A DNA stretch of 64,000 bases from Sphingobium sp. EP60837 (lineage in GTDB: Bacteria; Pseudomonadota; Alphaproteobacteria; Sphingomonadales; Sphingomonadaceae), in the NCBI RefSeq assembly GCF_001658005.1, contig NZ_CP015986.1, positions 1,302,001-1,366,000 on the forward strand, read 5' to 3'. The notes below the pieces were generated by a model. It was not told where the DNA came from. It saw only the letters and a list, made by a program, of their open reading frames with translations, and searched no databases. Numbering within the stretch: position 1 is the stretch's first letter; every line of letters starts with the position of its first letter. Positions 43,479-53,386 of this stretch are shown here, one piece after another. Both the position numbers and the translations under genes were made by a program.

Positions 43479-45337
43479 GCACGCTGCCGCTGGTCGCGCT
43501 GGTCGGCAATCCCAATGCAGGCAAGAGCGCGCTGTTCAATGCGCTGACCGGCGCGCGACAGAAGCTGGGCAACTATCCCGGCGTCACCGTGGAACGGAAG
43601 GCGGGCCGCCTATCGCTGTCGGACGGACGGCCGGTCGAGCTGGTCGATCTGCCCGGCACCTACAGCCTTAATCCCACCAGCCCGGACGAGCAGGTGACGC
43701 GCGACGTGGTGCTTGGCAAGCAGCAGGGCGAACGGCTGCCCGACGCGCTGGTCGTCGTGGTCGATGCGTCGAACCTCGACAATCATTTGCGGTTCGCGCT
43801 TGAACTGCTCTCGCTTGGCCTGCCTACGGTCATCGCGCTCAACATGGTGGACCTCGCCACCCGCGATGGATTGGAACTGGACGCCGCCATCCTGTCACGC
43901 GAGCTGGGGGTGCCTGTCATCCCCACCGTTGCCGTCCGCAAGCGCGGGCTTGACCATCTACGCACCGAACTCGACACGCTTTTCGACGACAGCACGCACC
44001 TGGTGCGGGCTTCCAGCGGGCCACGCGACTTCGACATGCTGCGCAGCGAAGCGCGGCGCATCGCCCAGACGGCAGTGGTACGGGAAACGCCGTCGCGCCG
44101 CCTGACCGCTGCGGTCGATCGGGTCGCCTTGCATCCCATTGCTGGCCTTGCCCTGTTACTGGGCCTGCTGTTCGTCATGTTCCAGGCGGTCTATGCTTGG
44201 TCCGAAGCGCCGATCGCAATGATCGAGGGGATGGCCGAGGCGGCTAGCAACGGGGTCCGCGACGCCCTGCCTGATGGCTTGCTGCGCTCCTTCCTAGTGG
44301 ACGGCGTCATCAACGGCGTGGGATCGGTCGTCGTGTTCCTGCCGCAAATCCTGATCCTATTCTTCTTCATCCTGATGCTGGAAGCCACCGGTTATATGGT
44401 TCGCGCCGCCTTCCTGATGGATGGGCTGATGGCGCGGGTCGGGCTATCGGGCCGGGCCTTCATCCCGCTGCTTTCCTCCTTCGCCTGCGCTGTGCCGGGG
44501 ATCATGGCGACCCGCACCATTGCGGACCCCAAGGATCGGCTGACCACCATTTTGATCGCGCCGCTCATGACCTGTTCGGCGCGGCTGCCGGTCTATGCGG
44601 TCATCATCGGCGCGTTCATCCCGGCCCGCAATGTTGGGTTGGGAATCGGGCTGCAGGGGCTGGTCCTCTTTTGTCTTTATGTCGCGGGGATCCTGGGGGC
44701 CATGCTGGTGGCGCTGGTGCTGCGCATGACCGTCACCAAGGGAGCAAGTGGCGGCTTCCTGATGGAGATGCCGAAATATCAGTGGCCCCGCCCGCAGGAC
44801 GTACTGCTGGGCCTATGGCAGCGCGCCGTCATCTTCCTGAAGCGCGCGGGCACCATCATCTTCACATCGACAGTGATCCTATGGGTGTTGCTGAGCTTTC
44901 CCAAGACGCCCGAGAATAGCGGCGTCAGCCAGGTGAATTATTCCATCGCCGGACGCATCGCCAATGGCCTTAACGTCGTGCTGGAACCCATCGGTTTCAA
45001 TCGCGACATTTCGCTGGCGCTGATCCCCGCCATGGCGGCGCGCGAGGTCGCGGTATCGGCGCTTGCTACCGTCTATTCGCTCGACGCAGGCGATGACGAG
45101 GCGAAGCTGGAGCGGAGTTTGGGCGACCGGCTAAAGGATAATTGGCCGCTGCCGACCGCCCTCGCCTTCCTGGCCTGGTTCGTTTTTGCGCCGCAGTGCA
45201 TTTCGACCATTGCGGTGACGAAGCGGGAGACCAATGGTTGGAAATGGCCGCTCTTCATGATCGGCTACCTCTTCGCGCTGGCCTATGCGGCTGCTGGACT
45301 GACTTTTTGGACGGCGACCGCCATCGGTTTAGGGTAG
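43475..45337 (+). CDS. feoB: Ferrous iron transporter B
   Basis: A 620-residue protein. The N-terminal G domain has G1 GNPNAGKS at 11-18, DLPGTYSL near 58-65 and NMVD for guanine recognition. Gate regions with hydrophobic helices follow, including [13 protein letters not shown] and [15 protein letters not shown], which carry conserved cysteines and the pore. It is a little shorter than E. coli FeoB (773) because the C-terminus is compact. It imports Fe(II) across the inner membrane. Confidence 0.96.
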   Translation: MSTLPLVALVGNPNAGKSALFNALTGARQKLGNYPGVTVERKAGRLSLSDGRPVELVDLPGTYSLNPTSPDEQVTRDVVLGKQQGERLPDALVVVVDASNLDNHLRFALELLSLGLPTVIALNMVDLATRDGLELDAAILSRELGVPVIPTVAVRKRGLDHLRTELDTLFDDSTHLVRASSGPRDFDMLRSEARRIAQTAVVRETPSRRLTAAVDRVALHPIAGLALLLGLLFVMFQAVYAWSEAPIAMIEGMAEAASNGVRDALPDGLLRSFLVDGVINGVGSVVVFLPQILILFFFILMLEATGYMVRAAFLMDGLMARVGLSGRAFIPLLSSFACAVPGIMATRTIADPKDRLTTILIAPLMTCSARLPVYAVIIGAFIPARNVGLGIGLQGLVLFCLYVAGILGAMLVALVLRMTVTKGASGGFLMEMPKYQWPRPQDVLLGLWQRAVIFLKRAGTIIFTSTVILWVLLSFPKTPENSGVSQVNYSIAGRIANGLNVVLEPIGFNRDISLALIPAMAAREVAVSALATVYSLDAGDDEAKLERSLGDRLKDNWPLPTALAFLAWFVFAPQCISTIAVTKRETNGWKWPLFMIGYLFALAYAAAGLTFWTATAIGLG

Positions 45338-45386
45338 CGTCCGCAAGCCAGCCGATTATAAGAACCTCCAAAGTATCGGAGGAAAT

Positions 45387-45938
45387 ATGGCGGGTTCGGT
45401 CAACAAGGTCATTCTGGTGGGCAATCTGGGCGCGGACCCGGAAGTCCGCAGCTTCCAGAATGGCGGCAAGGTGTGCAACATCCGCATCGCGACGTCCGAA
45501 ACTTGGAAGGACCGCAATTCGGGGGAGCGCAAGGAGCGCACCGAATGGCATAGCGTCGCGATCTTCTCCGAAGGTCTGGCGGGCGTCGCCGAGCGCTATC
45601 TGCGCAAGGGCAGCAAGGTCTATGTCGAGGGCAAGCTCCAGACCCGCAAGTGGCAGGACCAGTCAGGCAATGATCGTTATACGACCGAAGTCGTGCTGCA
45701 GGGGCCGAGCGCCGTTTTGACGATGCTCGACGGCGCGGGTGGTGGCCAGGGCGGCGGACGGTCGCAGGGTGGCGGTAGCGACTGGGGCGGTGGTTCCGGC
45801 GGCGATTACGATGATTTCGGCGGTAGCGGCGGCGGCTTCGGTGGCAGCAGCGGCGGTGGCCGTCCGTCAGGCGGCGGCCGGGGTGGCGCAGGCGGGCCGA
45901 ACTTCGACAATGACCTGGATGATGAAGTGCCGTTCTGA
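45387..45938 (+). CDS. ssb: Single-stranded DNA-binding protein
   Basis: 183 residues: an N-terminal OB fold starting [20 protein letters not shown], a glycine/serine-rich linker, and the acidic C-terminal tip DLDDEVPF that recruits replication and repair partners. GGAGG precedes the ATG. A strong terminator follows. No LexA-type site is obvious upstream. Confidence 0.97.
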   Translation: MAGSVNKVILVGNLGADPEVRSFQNGGKVCNIRIATSETWKDRNSGERKERTEWHSVAIFSEGLAGVAERYLRKGSKVYVEGKLQTRKWQDQSGNDRYTTEVVLQGPSAVLTMLDGAGGGQGGGRSQGGGSDWGGGSGGDYDDFGGSGGGFGGSSGGGRPSGGGRGGAGGPNFDNDLDDEVPF

Positions 45939-45960
45939 GGGGTGGCCGTTCGGTAAACAA

Positions 45961-45997
45961 AAGCGCCCCAGCCAGTTGGCGGGGCGCTTTATTTTTT
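45961..45997 (+). terminator. Rho-independent terminator after ssb
   Basis: AAGCGCCCC and GGGGCGCTT (45961-45969, 45981-45989) form a 9-bp stem with an 11-nt loop, followed by TATTTTTT. Confidence 0.85.
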
Positions 45998-46051
45998 CCT
46001 CATCCTTAACCTCGTTCAGCATGAGCGGAGGCTAAAGGGTTTGCGCCGCTT

Positions 46052-46951
46052 TCAGGCAGCCGCAGCGATCTGAGTGGCGGCAAGTTCTTCCGTTGCGAAG
46101 CGGCGGATATGGTCGCCCAAGTCCTCGCGCTCGAGCGCCAGTGCGAAGTTCGCCTCGATATAACCCGCCTTCGACCCGCAATCGAAGCGGCGGCCGTCGA
46201 AAGTGACGCCGTGAAAAGGTTGCTTTCCAATCATCGACGCCATGGCGTCGGTCAGCTGAATCTCGCCGCCTGCGCCCTTTTCCTGGGTCTCCAGGATCTT
46301 CATGACCTCCGGCTGCAGGATGTAGCGGCCCGGCAGGATGAGGTTGGATGGAGCGGTGCCTGGAGCAGGCTTTTCCACCAGACCCTTGATCTCGGTCAGC
46401 GCCCCATCGCGCTTGCCCGGATCAATCACGCCATAGTTAGGCGTTTCGGCCATCGGCACTTCAAGCGCGCAGACCAGATTGCCTCCCACCTGATTATAGG
46501 CATCAACCATCTGCTTGAGACATCCCCGGCCAAGTGCGCCCTTCATGAATTCGTCGGGCAGCAGGATAGCGAAGGGTTCGTCGCCCACGATATCGCGGGC
46601 GCACCATATGGCGTGACCAAGGCCCAGCGGCTCCTGCTGGCGCAGGAAGACGGCGTTGCCAGGGGCAAGGCGCGTGCCGTCCAGGGCAGACAGATCCTTG
46701 CCGCGTTCGCGCTGTGTCGCCTCGGCCTCATAGGCCATGTCGAAATAGTCCTCGATCGCGCCTTTGCCGCGGCCGGTGATGAAAATCATCTGCTCGATGC
46801 CCGCCTCACGCGCTTCATCGACGGCATATTGGATCAACGGGCGATCGACGACGGGCAGCAATTCCTTGGGCACCGATTTGGTTGCAGGCAGAAAGCGCGT
46901 GCCGAGGCCTGCGACGGGGAACACGGCTTTGCGTATCGGCTTGTAAGGCAT
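46052..46951 (-). CDS. galU: UTP-glucose-1-phosphate uridylyltransferase
   Basis: A 299-residue protein with the GalU start KAVFPVAGLGTRFLPATKSV, VPKELLPVVDRPLIQY near 28-43, and FITGRGKGAIEDYFD near 57-71. It makes UDP-glucose for surface polysaccharides. It stands alone, facing away from the unassigned gene further right. Normal length and no anomalies. Confidence 0.96.
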   Translation of the reverse strand: MPYKPIRKAVFPVAGLGTRFLPATKSVPKELLPVVDRPLIQYAVDEAREAGIEQMIFITGRGKGAIEDYFDMAYEAEATQRERGKDLSALDGTRLAPGNAVFLRQQEPLGLGHAIWCARDIVGDEPFAILLPDEFMKGALGRGCLKQMVDAYNQVGGNLVCALEVPMAETPNYGVIDPGKRDGALTEIKGLVEKPAPGTAPSNLILPGRYILQPEVMKILETQEKGAGGEIQLTDAMASMIGKQPFHGVTFDGRRFDCGSKAGYIEANFALALEREDLGDHIRRFATEELAATQIAAAA

Positions 46952-47037
46952 GGTACTCCATTCTCGCTAGACGCGCGGACAGGCTTCGCCCTCCGCGCCT
47001 TAAAGGTCAAGCATAGCGGGAGGATTACCTCGCCCGG

Positions 47038-47499
47038 TCAGACGGCCAGCAGGCGCTGCGCCACCGTTTCGAGCGAAGAGATCTCCGCATCGAGATGATC
47101 AAGCGAGACATGCGTATGATTGTTCCGCGCGTCGCGGCAGGTGAAGCCGCCGGGCGCAGGCTGCTGAAAGCCGCCAATGATAAGCGATCGGAAGCGATCG
47201 ATCCTTTGCATGTGTCGCTCGATATCCGAAATCTCCGACAGGGCGCTGGCGTTGCGCTTGTCGCGCATCGCCACCATCGTGCGGAGTTCGGTCATCAGTT
47301 TCGCCATGCCCGGGCGGGTCCGGGCGCCGACGGTTCGGACGTCACCCATAGCCTCCCGCATCATGGCGATCTTCGCCTCCAAACTCTGTTCCAGCATCGT
47401 CCAGGCACAGACCAGACGACCTACGGCACAGAGAAGCGCCGCATCCTCCGGCGCATAATCAGACACCGCCCTCACCTTTATCTCGGTTATATGATTCAC
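47038..47499 (-). CDS. Hypothetical helical protein
   Basis: About 153 residues if started at GTG 47499, which has a GGGGGTGGG stretch just before it. The protein is predicted mostly helical, with AVGRLVCAWTMLEQSLEAKI and a conserved-looking C-terminal HTHVSLDHLDAEISSLE. There is no signal peptide or membrane helix. I do not recognise the family; the N-terminal LxxAWxxLEQ pattern recalls nucleotidyltransferase- or RiboL-PSP-like helical bundles, but only weakly. Confidence 0.7.
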   Translation of the reverse strand: MNHITEIKVRAVSDYAPEDAALLCAVGRLVCAWTMLEQSLEAKIAMMREAMGDVRTVGARTRPGMAKLMTELRTMVAMRDKRNASALSEISDIERHMQRIDRFRSLIIGGFQQPAPGGFTCRDARNNHTHVSLDHLDAEISSLETVAQRLLAV

Positions 47500-47662
47500 G
47501 ACCCACCCCCGGCTCTGTTTTGATCTTTTGCCCGGACGAATCCTGCACGGAACAAGGCGGTAAAGGCTAGAGGCGCGGGTCACACCGCCCGCAACGGGGG
47601 CACAGGCCAGCGGAAGACGTGCCAAATCAGCGATGAACCGATCGCGGTTGAAACCGACCCAG

Positions 47663-47836
47663 TCAAAAATCGATAGCGATTCCCTTGCGTTCCCAGTCCC
47701 CGTAACGGACAGGGCTGAATTCTTCCTCGTGCCGTGAGGGGTTATGGAGGGGGTCGGGTTGGGGCAACGGCGGGCTCTTGGACAGGTGCGCAGGCGGCTT
47801 CACGTGCGCCGGGCGCTTGCCGTTGAATGTTCCCAT
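47663..47836 (-). CDS. DUF1674 small protein (succinate dehydrogenase assembly factor 4-like)
   Basis: A 57-residue gene with AAAGG before the ATG. It reads MGTFNGKRPAHVKPPAHL, then PPLPQPDPLHNPSRHEEEFS, and ends RYGDWERKGIAIDF. The proline-rich start and the RYGDWE+KGIA+DF ending are the DUF1674/SDHAF4 signature. Eukaryotic SDHAF4 helps assemble succinate dehydrogenase by binding flavinylated SdhA; a similar role is expected here. It lies divergently upstream of htpX, an arrangement familiar in alphaproteobacteria. Confidence 0.88.
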   Translation of the reverse strand: MGTFNGKRPAHVKPPAHLSKSPPLPQPDPLHNPSRHEEEFSPVRYGDWERKGIAIDF

Positions 47837-47924
47837 GTTCGAAGCCTTTCATTTGCGATGGCGCGCGGGCCATCCCATATTCATGCGCGGCCCGCTATCT
47901 GGGCCGTGAGGGAGTAAAAGACAA

Positions 47925-48854
47925 GTGAGTGGTATGAGGACGGTGATGCTGTTGTCTGCGCTGACGGCGCTGTTCATGGCATTGGGCTATACGCTGGGCG
48001 GCAGCGGCGGCGCGGTGATCGCGCTGCTGGTGGCGGCGGGGATGAACCTTTTCACCTTCTGGAATGCCGACAAGATCGTGCTGTCGATGCACAATGCGCG
48101 GGAAGTGGATAGCGAGAGCGCGCCCGAATATTATGGCCTGGTCCGTGATCTTGCGCAGCGCGCGGGCCTTCCCATGCCGCGTGTCTATCTGATCGACGAG
48201 CCGCATCCCAATGCCTTCGCGACCGGACGGGATCCCGATCATGCCGCGGTCGCCGCGACCACCGGCCTGCTGTCCATGCTCACCCGTGAGGAAGTCGCGG
48301 GCGTGATGGCGCATGAACTTGGCCATGTAAAAAATCGCGACACGCTGATCATGACGATGGTCGCAACGATTGCGGGCGCCATTTCCATGCTGGCTAATTT
48401 CGGGCTGTTCTTCCGCGGCGGCGACCAGGAAAACGGCCATGGCAACATCGTCGCGACGCTGCTGGCCGTCATAGTTGCGCCCTTTGCCGCGATGATCGTC
48501 CAAATGGCGATCAGCCGGACGCGCGAATATGGCGCGGATGCCGCCGGTGCGCAGATCAGCGGCAATCCCCGCGCGCTCGCGTCAGCACTGGCCAAGATTT
48601 CGGGCGGGGCGGAGATGATCCCCAATCCGGTCGCGCAGCGCAATCCGGCCGCTGCCCAGCTCTATATCGTGCCAGTACATGTGAGCGAACTCTTCTCGAC
48701 CCATCCCGCAACGGAAAAACGCATCGCGGCGCTGGAAGCGATGGCGGGAAGGACGGGAGCGGCAGCACCCACCCCGCGAGCGTCGGCGCTCAGCCCTGTG
48801 GCCACGCCGATGCGCCGCCGGTCGAGCGCGCTTGATCCGCTGCGCCGGGACTGA
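47925..48854 (+). CDS. htpX: Zinc metalloprotease HtpX
   Basis: 309 residues from GTG 47925 (GGGAG upstream); ATG 47934 is a close alternative. Two N-terminal membrane helices, the M48 zinc site HELGH in [13 protein letters not shown], further helices around ANFGLF and [14 protein letters not shown], and the third-ligand segment [13 protein letters not shown] are present. HtpX degrades misfolded inner-membrane proteins. Other members end near residue 290; the Ala/Pro/Arg-rich tail here is a short extension. Confidence 0.95.
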   Translation: MSGMRTVMLLSALTALFMALGYTLGGSGGAVIALLVAAGMNLFTFWNADKIVLSMHNAREVDSESAPEYYGLVRDLAQRAGLPMPRVYLIDEPHPNAFATGRDPDHAAVAATTGLLSMLTREEVAGVMAHELGHVKNRDTLIMTMVATIAGAISMLANFGLFFRGGDQENGHGNIVATLLAVIVAPFAAMIVQMAISRTREYGADAAGAQISGNPRALASALAKISGGAEMIPNPVAQRNPAAAQLYIVPVHVSELFSTHPATEKRIAALEAMAGRTGAAAPTPRASALSPVATPMRRRSSALDPLRRD

Positions 48855-48861
48855 GTCGCTC

Positions 48862-48905
48862 GGTCATCCTGCCCGCAGGAGATCCCAGCTTTTGCTGGGA
48901 TGACG
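48862..48905. repeat. Dispersed repeat with CCCAGC-tttt-GCTGGG hairpin
   Basis: ATCCCAGC and GCTGGGAT (48882-48901) form an 8-bp stem around TTTT, flanked by TCATCC and GATGACG. This short repeat is common between genes in sphingomonads. It sits between htpX and rsmB and may help end the htpX message. Confidence 0.55.
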
Positions 48906-48966
48906 AAGTTGGCGACGGGCGCCGAACGGTAGTTACTTTTCGCCCCGATTGTCCTAGGCGCGGCTG

Positions 48967-50259
48967 ATGGCACGCCACCTCGCCTCCCGATCCGATGACA
49001 TTCCCGGCCTCCCGACGCGGCGGGCGGCGCTTCGCCTGCTGGACGCCGTGCTGCGGCGGGGCGATCCGCTGGAGCTAGCGCTGCATGGGGCGGCGCAGGG
49101 TTTGGCGCCTGCCGATCGGGCGCTGGTCCACGCCATCGCTGCGGAAACCTTGCGCCACCTGCCCGATCTGGATGCGCTGATCGATGGCGCTACTCGGCAG
49201 CCGCTTCCCTCCGACGCCAAGGCGCGGATGGTTTTGCGCATCGCGCTTATCCAGGTGCTGGCGTTGGGCACAGCGCCTCATGCCGCGATCGCCACCGCTT
49301 TGCCGCTGGTCGATGGAGGGCCGCGCAAGTTGGTCCACGGCGTCTTCGGAACGATCACACGCGCCGCCCCCACCCTGCCCGAGCCGCCGACCTTGCCCGC
49401 CGAGGTGGTCACGCGCTGGTCGGCGCTCTGGGGGGAGGCCATGCCTGCTGCGGCCGCCCGCGCCTTTTCGGTACGTCCGCCAATCGATGTCAGCCTGCGC
49501 GATCCGGCGGAGACTGCCGATTGGGCCGAAAAGCTCGGCGGCCGGAGCTTAGCATCGGGCCATGTCCGCCTGCCCAGTCACGCATCAGTGACAGAACTGC
49601 CCGGCTTTGCCGAGGGCGCCTGGTGGGTCCAGGATCTTGCCGCATCCTGTCCGGCGCGGCTTCTGGCTATGGGCGAGGAGCGGACGGTGCTCGACCTCTG
49701 CGCAGCGCCGGGGGGCAAGACAATGCAACTCGCCGCCGCCGGATGGCAGGTGACGGCCGTCGATCAATCGAAGAAACGACTGGAACGGCTTAGCGACAAT
49801 CTGAAGCGAACCGGCCTTTCCGCTGCCATTGTGCAAGCCGACCTGCGGCAATGGGAGCCCGCCGCGCCAGCCGACGCCATTCTGCTCGATGCACCGTGCA
49901 GCGCCACCGGCATCTACCGCCGTCATCCCGATGTACTGCACCGGATCGGGCCGCGCCAAATCGATGAGCTTGCCGAGTTGCAGGCGGCGCTGCTCAAACG
50001 GGCGGCACAATGGCTGAAGCCTGGGGGGACGATGGTTTATGCCACCTGTTCGCTGGAACGGGCCGAGGGTGAAGAACAACTGCACGCGTTCCTGCAGGAA
50101 AATTCCGACTTCACGATAAAGCCCGCAGACACGGCCCTACTGCCCCAAGGCATTGAGCCCAGTGCGGAAGGCTGGCTACGCACATTGCCGGACACGCTGG
50201 CTGACGAGGGCGGCACGGACGGCTTTTTCATCGCCCGGCTTGTCCGCGCCCCGCAATAA
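48967..50259 (+). CDS. rsmB: 16S rRNA (cytosine-967-C5)-methyltransferase
   Basis: A 430-residue protein. An N-terminal NusB-like helical domain (residues ~15-145) is followed by a Rossmann methyltransferase with DLCAAPGGKT near 238-247 for AdoMet, DAPCSATG, and YATCSLERAEGE, which together hold the two catalytic cysteines of the RsmB/Sun family. It methylates C967 of 16S rRNA. It is followed closely by a PAS-like gene and rpe on the same strand. Confidence 0.95.
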   Translation: MARHLASRSDDIPGLPTRRAALRLLDAVLRRGDPLELALHGAAQGLAPADRALVHAIAAETLRHLPDLDALIDGATRQPLPSDAKARMVLRIALIQVLALGTAPHAAIATALPLVDGGPRKLVHGVFGTITRAAPTLPEPPTLPAEVVTRWSALWGEAMPAAAARAFSVRPPIDVSLRDPAETADWAEKLGGRSLASGHVRLPSHASVTELPGFAEGAWWVQDLAASCPARLLAMGEERTVLDLCAAPGGKTMQLAAAGWQVTAVDQSKKRLERLSDNLKRTGLSAAIVQADLRQWEPAAPADAILLDAPCSATGIYRRHPDVLHRIGPRQIDELAELQAALLKRAAQWLKPGGTMVYATCSLERAEGEEQLHAFLQENSDFTIKPADTALLPQGIEPSAEGWLRTLPDTLADEGGTDGFFIARLVRAPQ

Positions 50260-50291
50260 TCTTAAGCTCGCGCCGTCTAGAAAGGTCCAGC

Positions 50292-50777
50292 GTGCGCCCG
50301 ACCGAGCCCCTTCCCCTGCACCATAGCTGGCCGCTGCACGACCTGCATCAGCATCTGGCATCGGCGACGCTCGACGACCATACGGCGCGTGACGACGAAG
50401 CGCTGGCGGAGCGGGGCCTTGGCCTGTGGCATTGCGACCTTGGCGACAATAGTCTGTCATGGACCAGCGGCGTCTATGATCTGTTCGGGATAGAGCGGGA
50501 CATGGTCGTGCCCCGCGACCTGGCCGTCTCCCTCTACGCACCGGATTCGCGCGAGGCGATGGAAAGGCTGCGCGCCTATGCCATCCGGCATCGACGGGGC
50601 TTCACTCTGGACGTTGAAATCCGCCCGCTGGACGGCGGCGACTGCACGATGCGCCTTATCACCGCGCCGATCCTGAAGGGTGCGCAGGTAATTGCGCTGC
50701 ATGGAGTGAAGCAGTTTTTGCCGCGTGGCTCCGCGGCTTCACGCGGGCTTGATCCGACCATTTTCGTTCTCCCTTGA
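50292..50777 (+). CDS. Small PAS-fold protein
   Basis: About 161 residues from GTG 50292, preceded by AAAGG. The centre (GLGLWHCDLGDNSLSWTSGVYDLFGIERD, read as two parts) and the later EIRPLDGGDCTMRLITAPI and GAQVIALHGV strands follow the PAS_3 pattern. It carries no output domain, so it may be a sensor partner or a degenerate regulator. It lies between rsmB and rpe with short gaps. Confidence 0.75.
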   Translation: MRPTEPLPLHHSWPLHDLHQHLASATLDDHTARDDEALAERGLGLWHCDLGDNSLSWTSGVYDLFGIERDMVVPRDLAVSLYAPDSREAMERLRAYAIRHRRGFTLDVEIRPLDGGDCTMRLITAPILKGAQVIALHGVKQFLPRGSAASRGLDPTIFVLP

Positions 50778-50867
50778 AGCTGCGGCCGCCTGAGCCGAAA
50801 ATCCCTGTGGATAAGCTTGAAGAGGAGCGTTGCCCTGGGCTCTAGGCGCGGCTAGAGCCGACTGTTG

Positions 50868-51530
50868 ATGACCAGCCCGATCCTTATCTCGCCCTCCATC
50901 CTGTCCGCCGACTTCGCCCGTTTGGGCGAGGAGGTTCGCGCCATCGACGAGGCGGGCTGCGACTGGATCCATATCGATGTGATGGACGGCCATTTCGTGC
51001 CCAATATCACCATCGGCCCCGGTGTGGTGAAGGCGCTGCGTCCCCACAGCAAGAAGCCGTTCGACGTTCATCTGATGATCTCGCCGGTGGACCAGTATCT
51101 TGACGCCTTTGCGCAAGCGGGCGCTGATATCCTGACCGTTCATCCGGAAGCGGGGCCACACATCCACCGCTCGATCCAGCATATCAAGTCGCTGGGCGTG
51201 CAAGCGGGCGTAGTGCTGAACCCCGGCACCCCGGCAAAGATGCTCGATTATCTGATCGACGATGTCGATCTGATCCTGGTGATGAGCGTCAATCCGGGCT
51301 TTGGCGGCCAGAGCTTCATCGAAAACCAGCTCCGCAAGATCGAAGCCATCCGCAAGATGATCGAAAAAAGCGGGCGCGACATCCGTCTGCAGGTCGATGG
51401 CGGCATCGACTTCACCACCGCGCCGCGCGCGATCGAGGCGGGTGCGGACGTACTGGTCGCGGGCACGGCCACCTTTCGGGGCGGCCCGGCGGCCTATGCG
51501 GACAATATCCGGAAGCTCAAGGGCGGGTGA
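50868..51530 (+). CDS. rpe: Ribulose-phosphate 3-epimerase
   Basis: 220 residues from the ATG at 50868. The TIM-barrel motifs [32 protein letters not shown] (metal His and Asp), DVHLMI, and VNPGFGGQ, then DGGI, are all present. It interconverts ribulose 5-phosphate and xylulose 5-phosphate. The stop overlaps the start of the heparinase-like gene. Confidence 0.97.
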   Translation: MTSPILISPSILSADFARLGEEVRAIDEAGCDWIHIDVMDGHFVPNITIGPGVVKALRPHSKKPFDVHLMISPVDQYLDAFAQAGADILTVHPEAGPHIHRSIQHIKSLGVQAGVVLNPGTPAKMLDYLIDDVDLILVMSVNPGFGGQSFIENQLRKIEAIRKMIEKSGRDIRLQVDGGIDFTTAPRAIEAGADVLVAGTATFRGGPAAYADNIRKLKGG

Positions 51531-53296
51531 GCGACGCAAAGCGCAATCCCAGTCCTTCGACCGCCGATCCGGCAGGATCAGAACCAGCCGACGACGGTAT
51601 CGAACAGGGCAAGCGGCTCATCCGCGTCGCGGATGACAAGGGGCTGTCGCTGGCTCAACGGATTGCCAACCGCTTTTATTTGATGAGTTGGAAGACGCCG
51701 ATTCACGGACGGCGGCTCAAGGGCAAATATCCTCTCAAGCTGCTCGCCGTTCCGGATGATGAAATCCCTGGCGATCCCAAGGCGGGCCAGGCGATACGCG
51801 CGGGCTATTTCCTGTTTCGCGGTTTGAAGCAGCCGATCAATGCGCTGGATTTCGAGCGGCTGGCGCTAATCCCCGCTTTCGCCGACTATTTGCACAGCTT
51901 CGCCTGGTTGCGGGATCTCGCCTCGGCCGCAACCCGCGAGCAAGGCGCGCCGGTGGCGGAAGCGGTGCTGCGCAAATGGCTGGAGGTGCATGCCGACACG
52001 CCGAGCGAGCCAGCATGGCGCGCCGACAATGCGGGCTGGCGGCTGCTCTTCTGGTCGGCCCATGCGCCACTGATCCTGTCGTCGAGCGATCTGGTCTATC
52101 GTTCGCTGGTTCTCAACTGCATCGCGCGCACCGCCCGGCACTTGGACCGGGGTGCGGACAAGGCTCCGCCGGGCCTGCCGCGTCTGGTCTCCTGGGGCGG
52201 CATCGTCGCGGCGTCGATGCTGCTGCCGGGCGGCGCTGCACGCAAGATTTTCGGCGAAGCGGGGCTTAAACGAGCAATTGAAAACGCCGTCCATGGCGAT
52301 GGCGGCATCCTGTCCCGCTCACCGCTGGATCAGTTGGAAGCGATCATGCTGCTCACGATGGTGCGGGCCGTCTATGACGTGCGCCGCGAGCAGGCCCCGG
52401 CGTTCATCACCGAAGCGCTCGGCCGGATGGTTCCGGCGCTGCTCGGCCTTTGCCATGGCGACGGCGGCCTTGGCAGCTGGCAAGGCGCTGGCGCCATCGA
52501 TCCCGCCACCATCGAAGCGGTGGTCCGCGCGAGTCGAGTGCGCGCCCGTCCGCTTCGCCAAGCGAGTGATTGGGGATATCAGCGGCTGGTGGCCGGAACC
52601 ACCATCGTCCAGATCGACGCCGCACCGCCCCCCGTTGCGAGACTGGCGGACGCGGGATGCGCTTCCACCACCGCGATCGAGATTAGCGACGGTCCGCAGC
52701 GGCTGATCGTCAATTGCGGCGGCGCAGCGCTGAGCGGGGCATGGATGCCCGATGGACTGGCGCAGGCGCTGCGCACTACCGCAGCGCACAGCACGTTGGT
52801 GCTCGACGACAGCAATTCCACCGCCCTTTTGCCGGATGGCACGCTGGGCCGCGGCGTGACCGAGGTGGAACTGCACCGGCAGGAGCAGGAAAGCGGCAGC
52901 CGTATCGAGATCAGCCATGACGGCTATGTCCGGCGGCTAGGCTATGTTCATCGCCGCTTGCTGCTGGTGAGCAGCGACGGCAAGGAAATCCGCGGTGAGG
53001 ATATGTTGACCCCCGCTGCTCGCCGTCGCAGGCCGGTGAAACTCCCCGCGCAGCTCCGCTTCCACCTCGCCCCCGGGGTAGAGCCCACCGCGACTGCGGA
53101 CGGAATGGGCGCCCTGCTGCGCATCGATCTTGGCGCGATATGGCAGTTCCGCGCCAATACCGGCAAGCTGGCGATCGAGGAAAGCCTGTGGGTGGACAGC
53201 GAAGGCCGGCCCCACGAAAGCCGCCAGCTCGTGATCACGGCCGAAGCTCTGCCTGGCGGATCGACCATCGGGTGGCTTTTCAAACGGATGGGTTGA
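51527..53296 (+). CDS. Heparinase II/III-family protein
   Basis: 589 residues from GTG 51527, which overlaps the rpe stop (GTGA). An N-terminal helical (alpha/alpha toroid) part contains [36 protein letters not shown] and [15 protein letters not shown]-terminal beta region follows ([20 protein letters not shown]), as in heparinase II/III-like lyases or hydrolases. There is no signal peptide, so it is probably cytosolic. Its substrate is unknown; it is often found between rpe and purH in sphingomonads, which suggests a housekeeping role in polysaccharide or wall turnover. Confidence 0.85.
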   Translation: MSDAKRNPSPSTADPAGSEPADDGIEQGKRLIRVADDKGLSLAQRIANRFYLMSWKTPIHGRRLKGKYPLKLLAVPDDEIPGDPKAGQAIRAGYFLFRGLKQPINALDFERLALIPAFADYLHSFAWLRDLASAATREQGAPVAEAVLRKWLEVHADTPSEPAWRADNAGWRLLFWSAHAPLILSSSDLVYRSLVLNCIARTARHLDRGADKAPPGLPRLVSWGGIVAASMLLPGGAARKIFGEAGLKRAIENAVHGDGGILSRSPLDQLEAIMLLTMVRAVYDVRREQAPAFITEALGRMVPALLGLCHGDGGLGSWQGAGAIDPATIEAVVRASRVRARPLRQASDWGYQRLVAGTTIVQIDAAPPPVARLADAGCASTTAIEISDGPQRLIVNCGGAALSGAWMPDGLAQALRTTAAHSTLVLDDSNSTALLPDGTLGRGVTEVELHRQEQESGSRIEISHDGYVRRLGYVHRRLLLVSSDGKEIRGEDMLTPAARRRRPVKLPAQLRFHLAPGVEPTATADGMGALLRIDLGAIWQFRANTGKLAIEESLWVDSEGRPHESRQLVITAEALPGGSTIGWLFKRMG

Positions 53297-53386
53297 CGAG
53301 TCCCTCCCGCCAAATCCTATCGCTTGCCGCATCCGCCCAGCAGGATTAGAGGGCGCGGCGAGCCATTGCAGCACACAGGACCCTTC

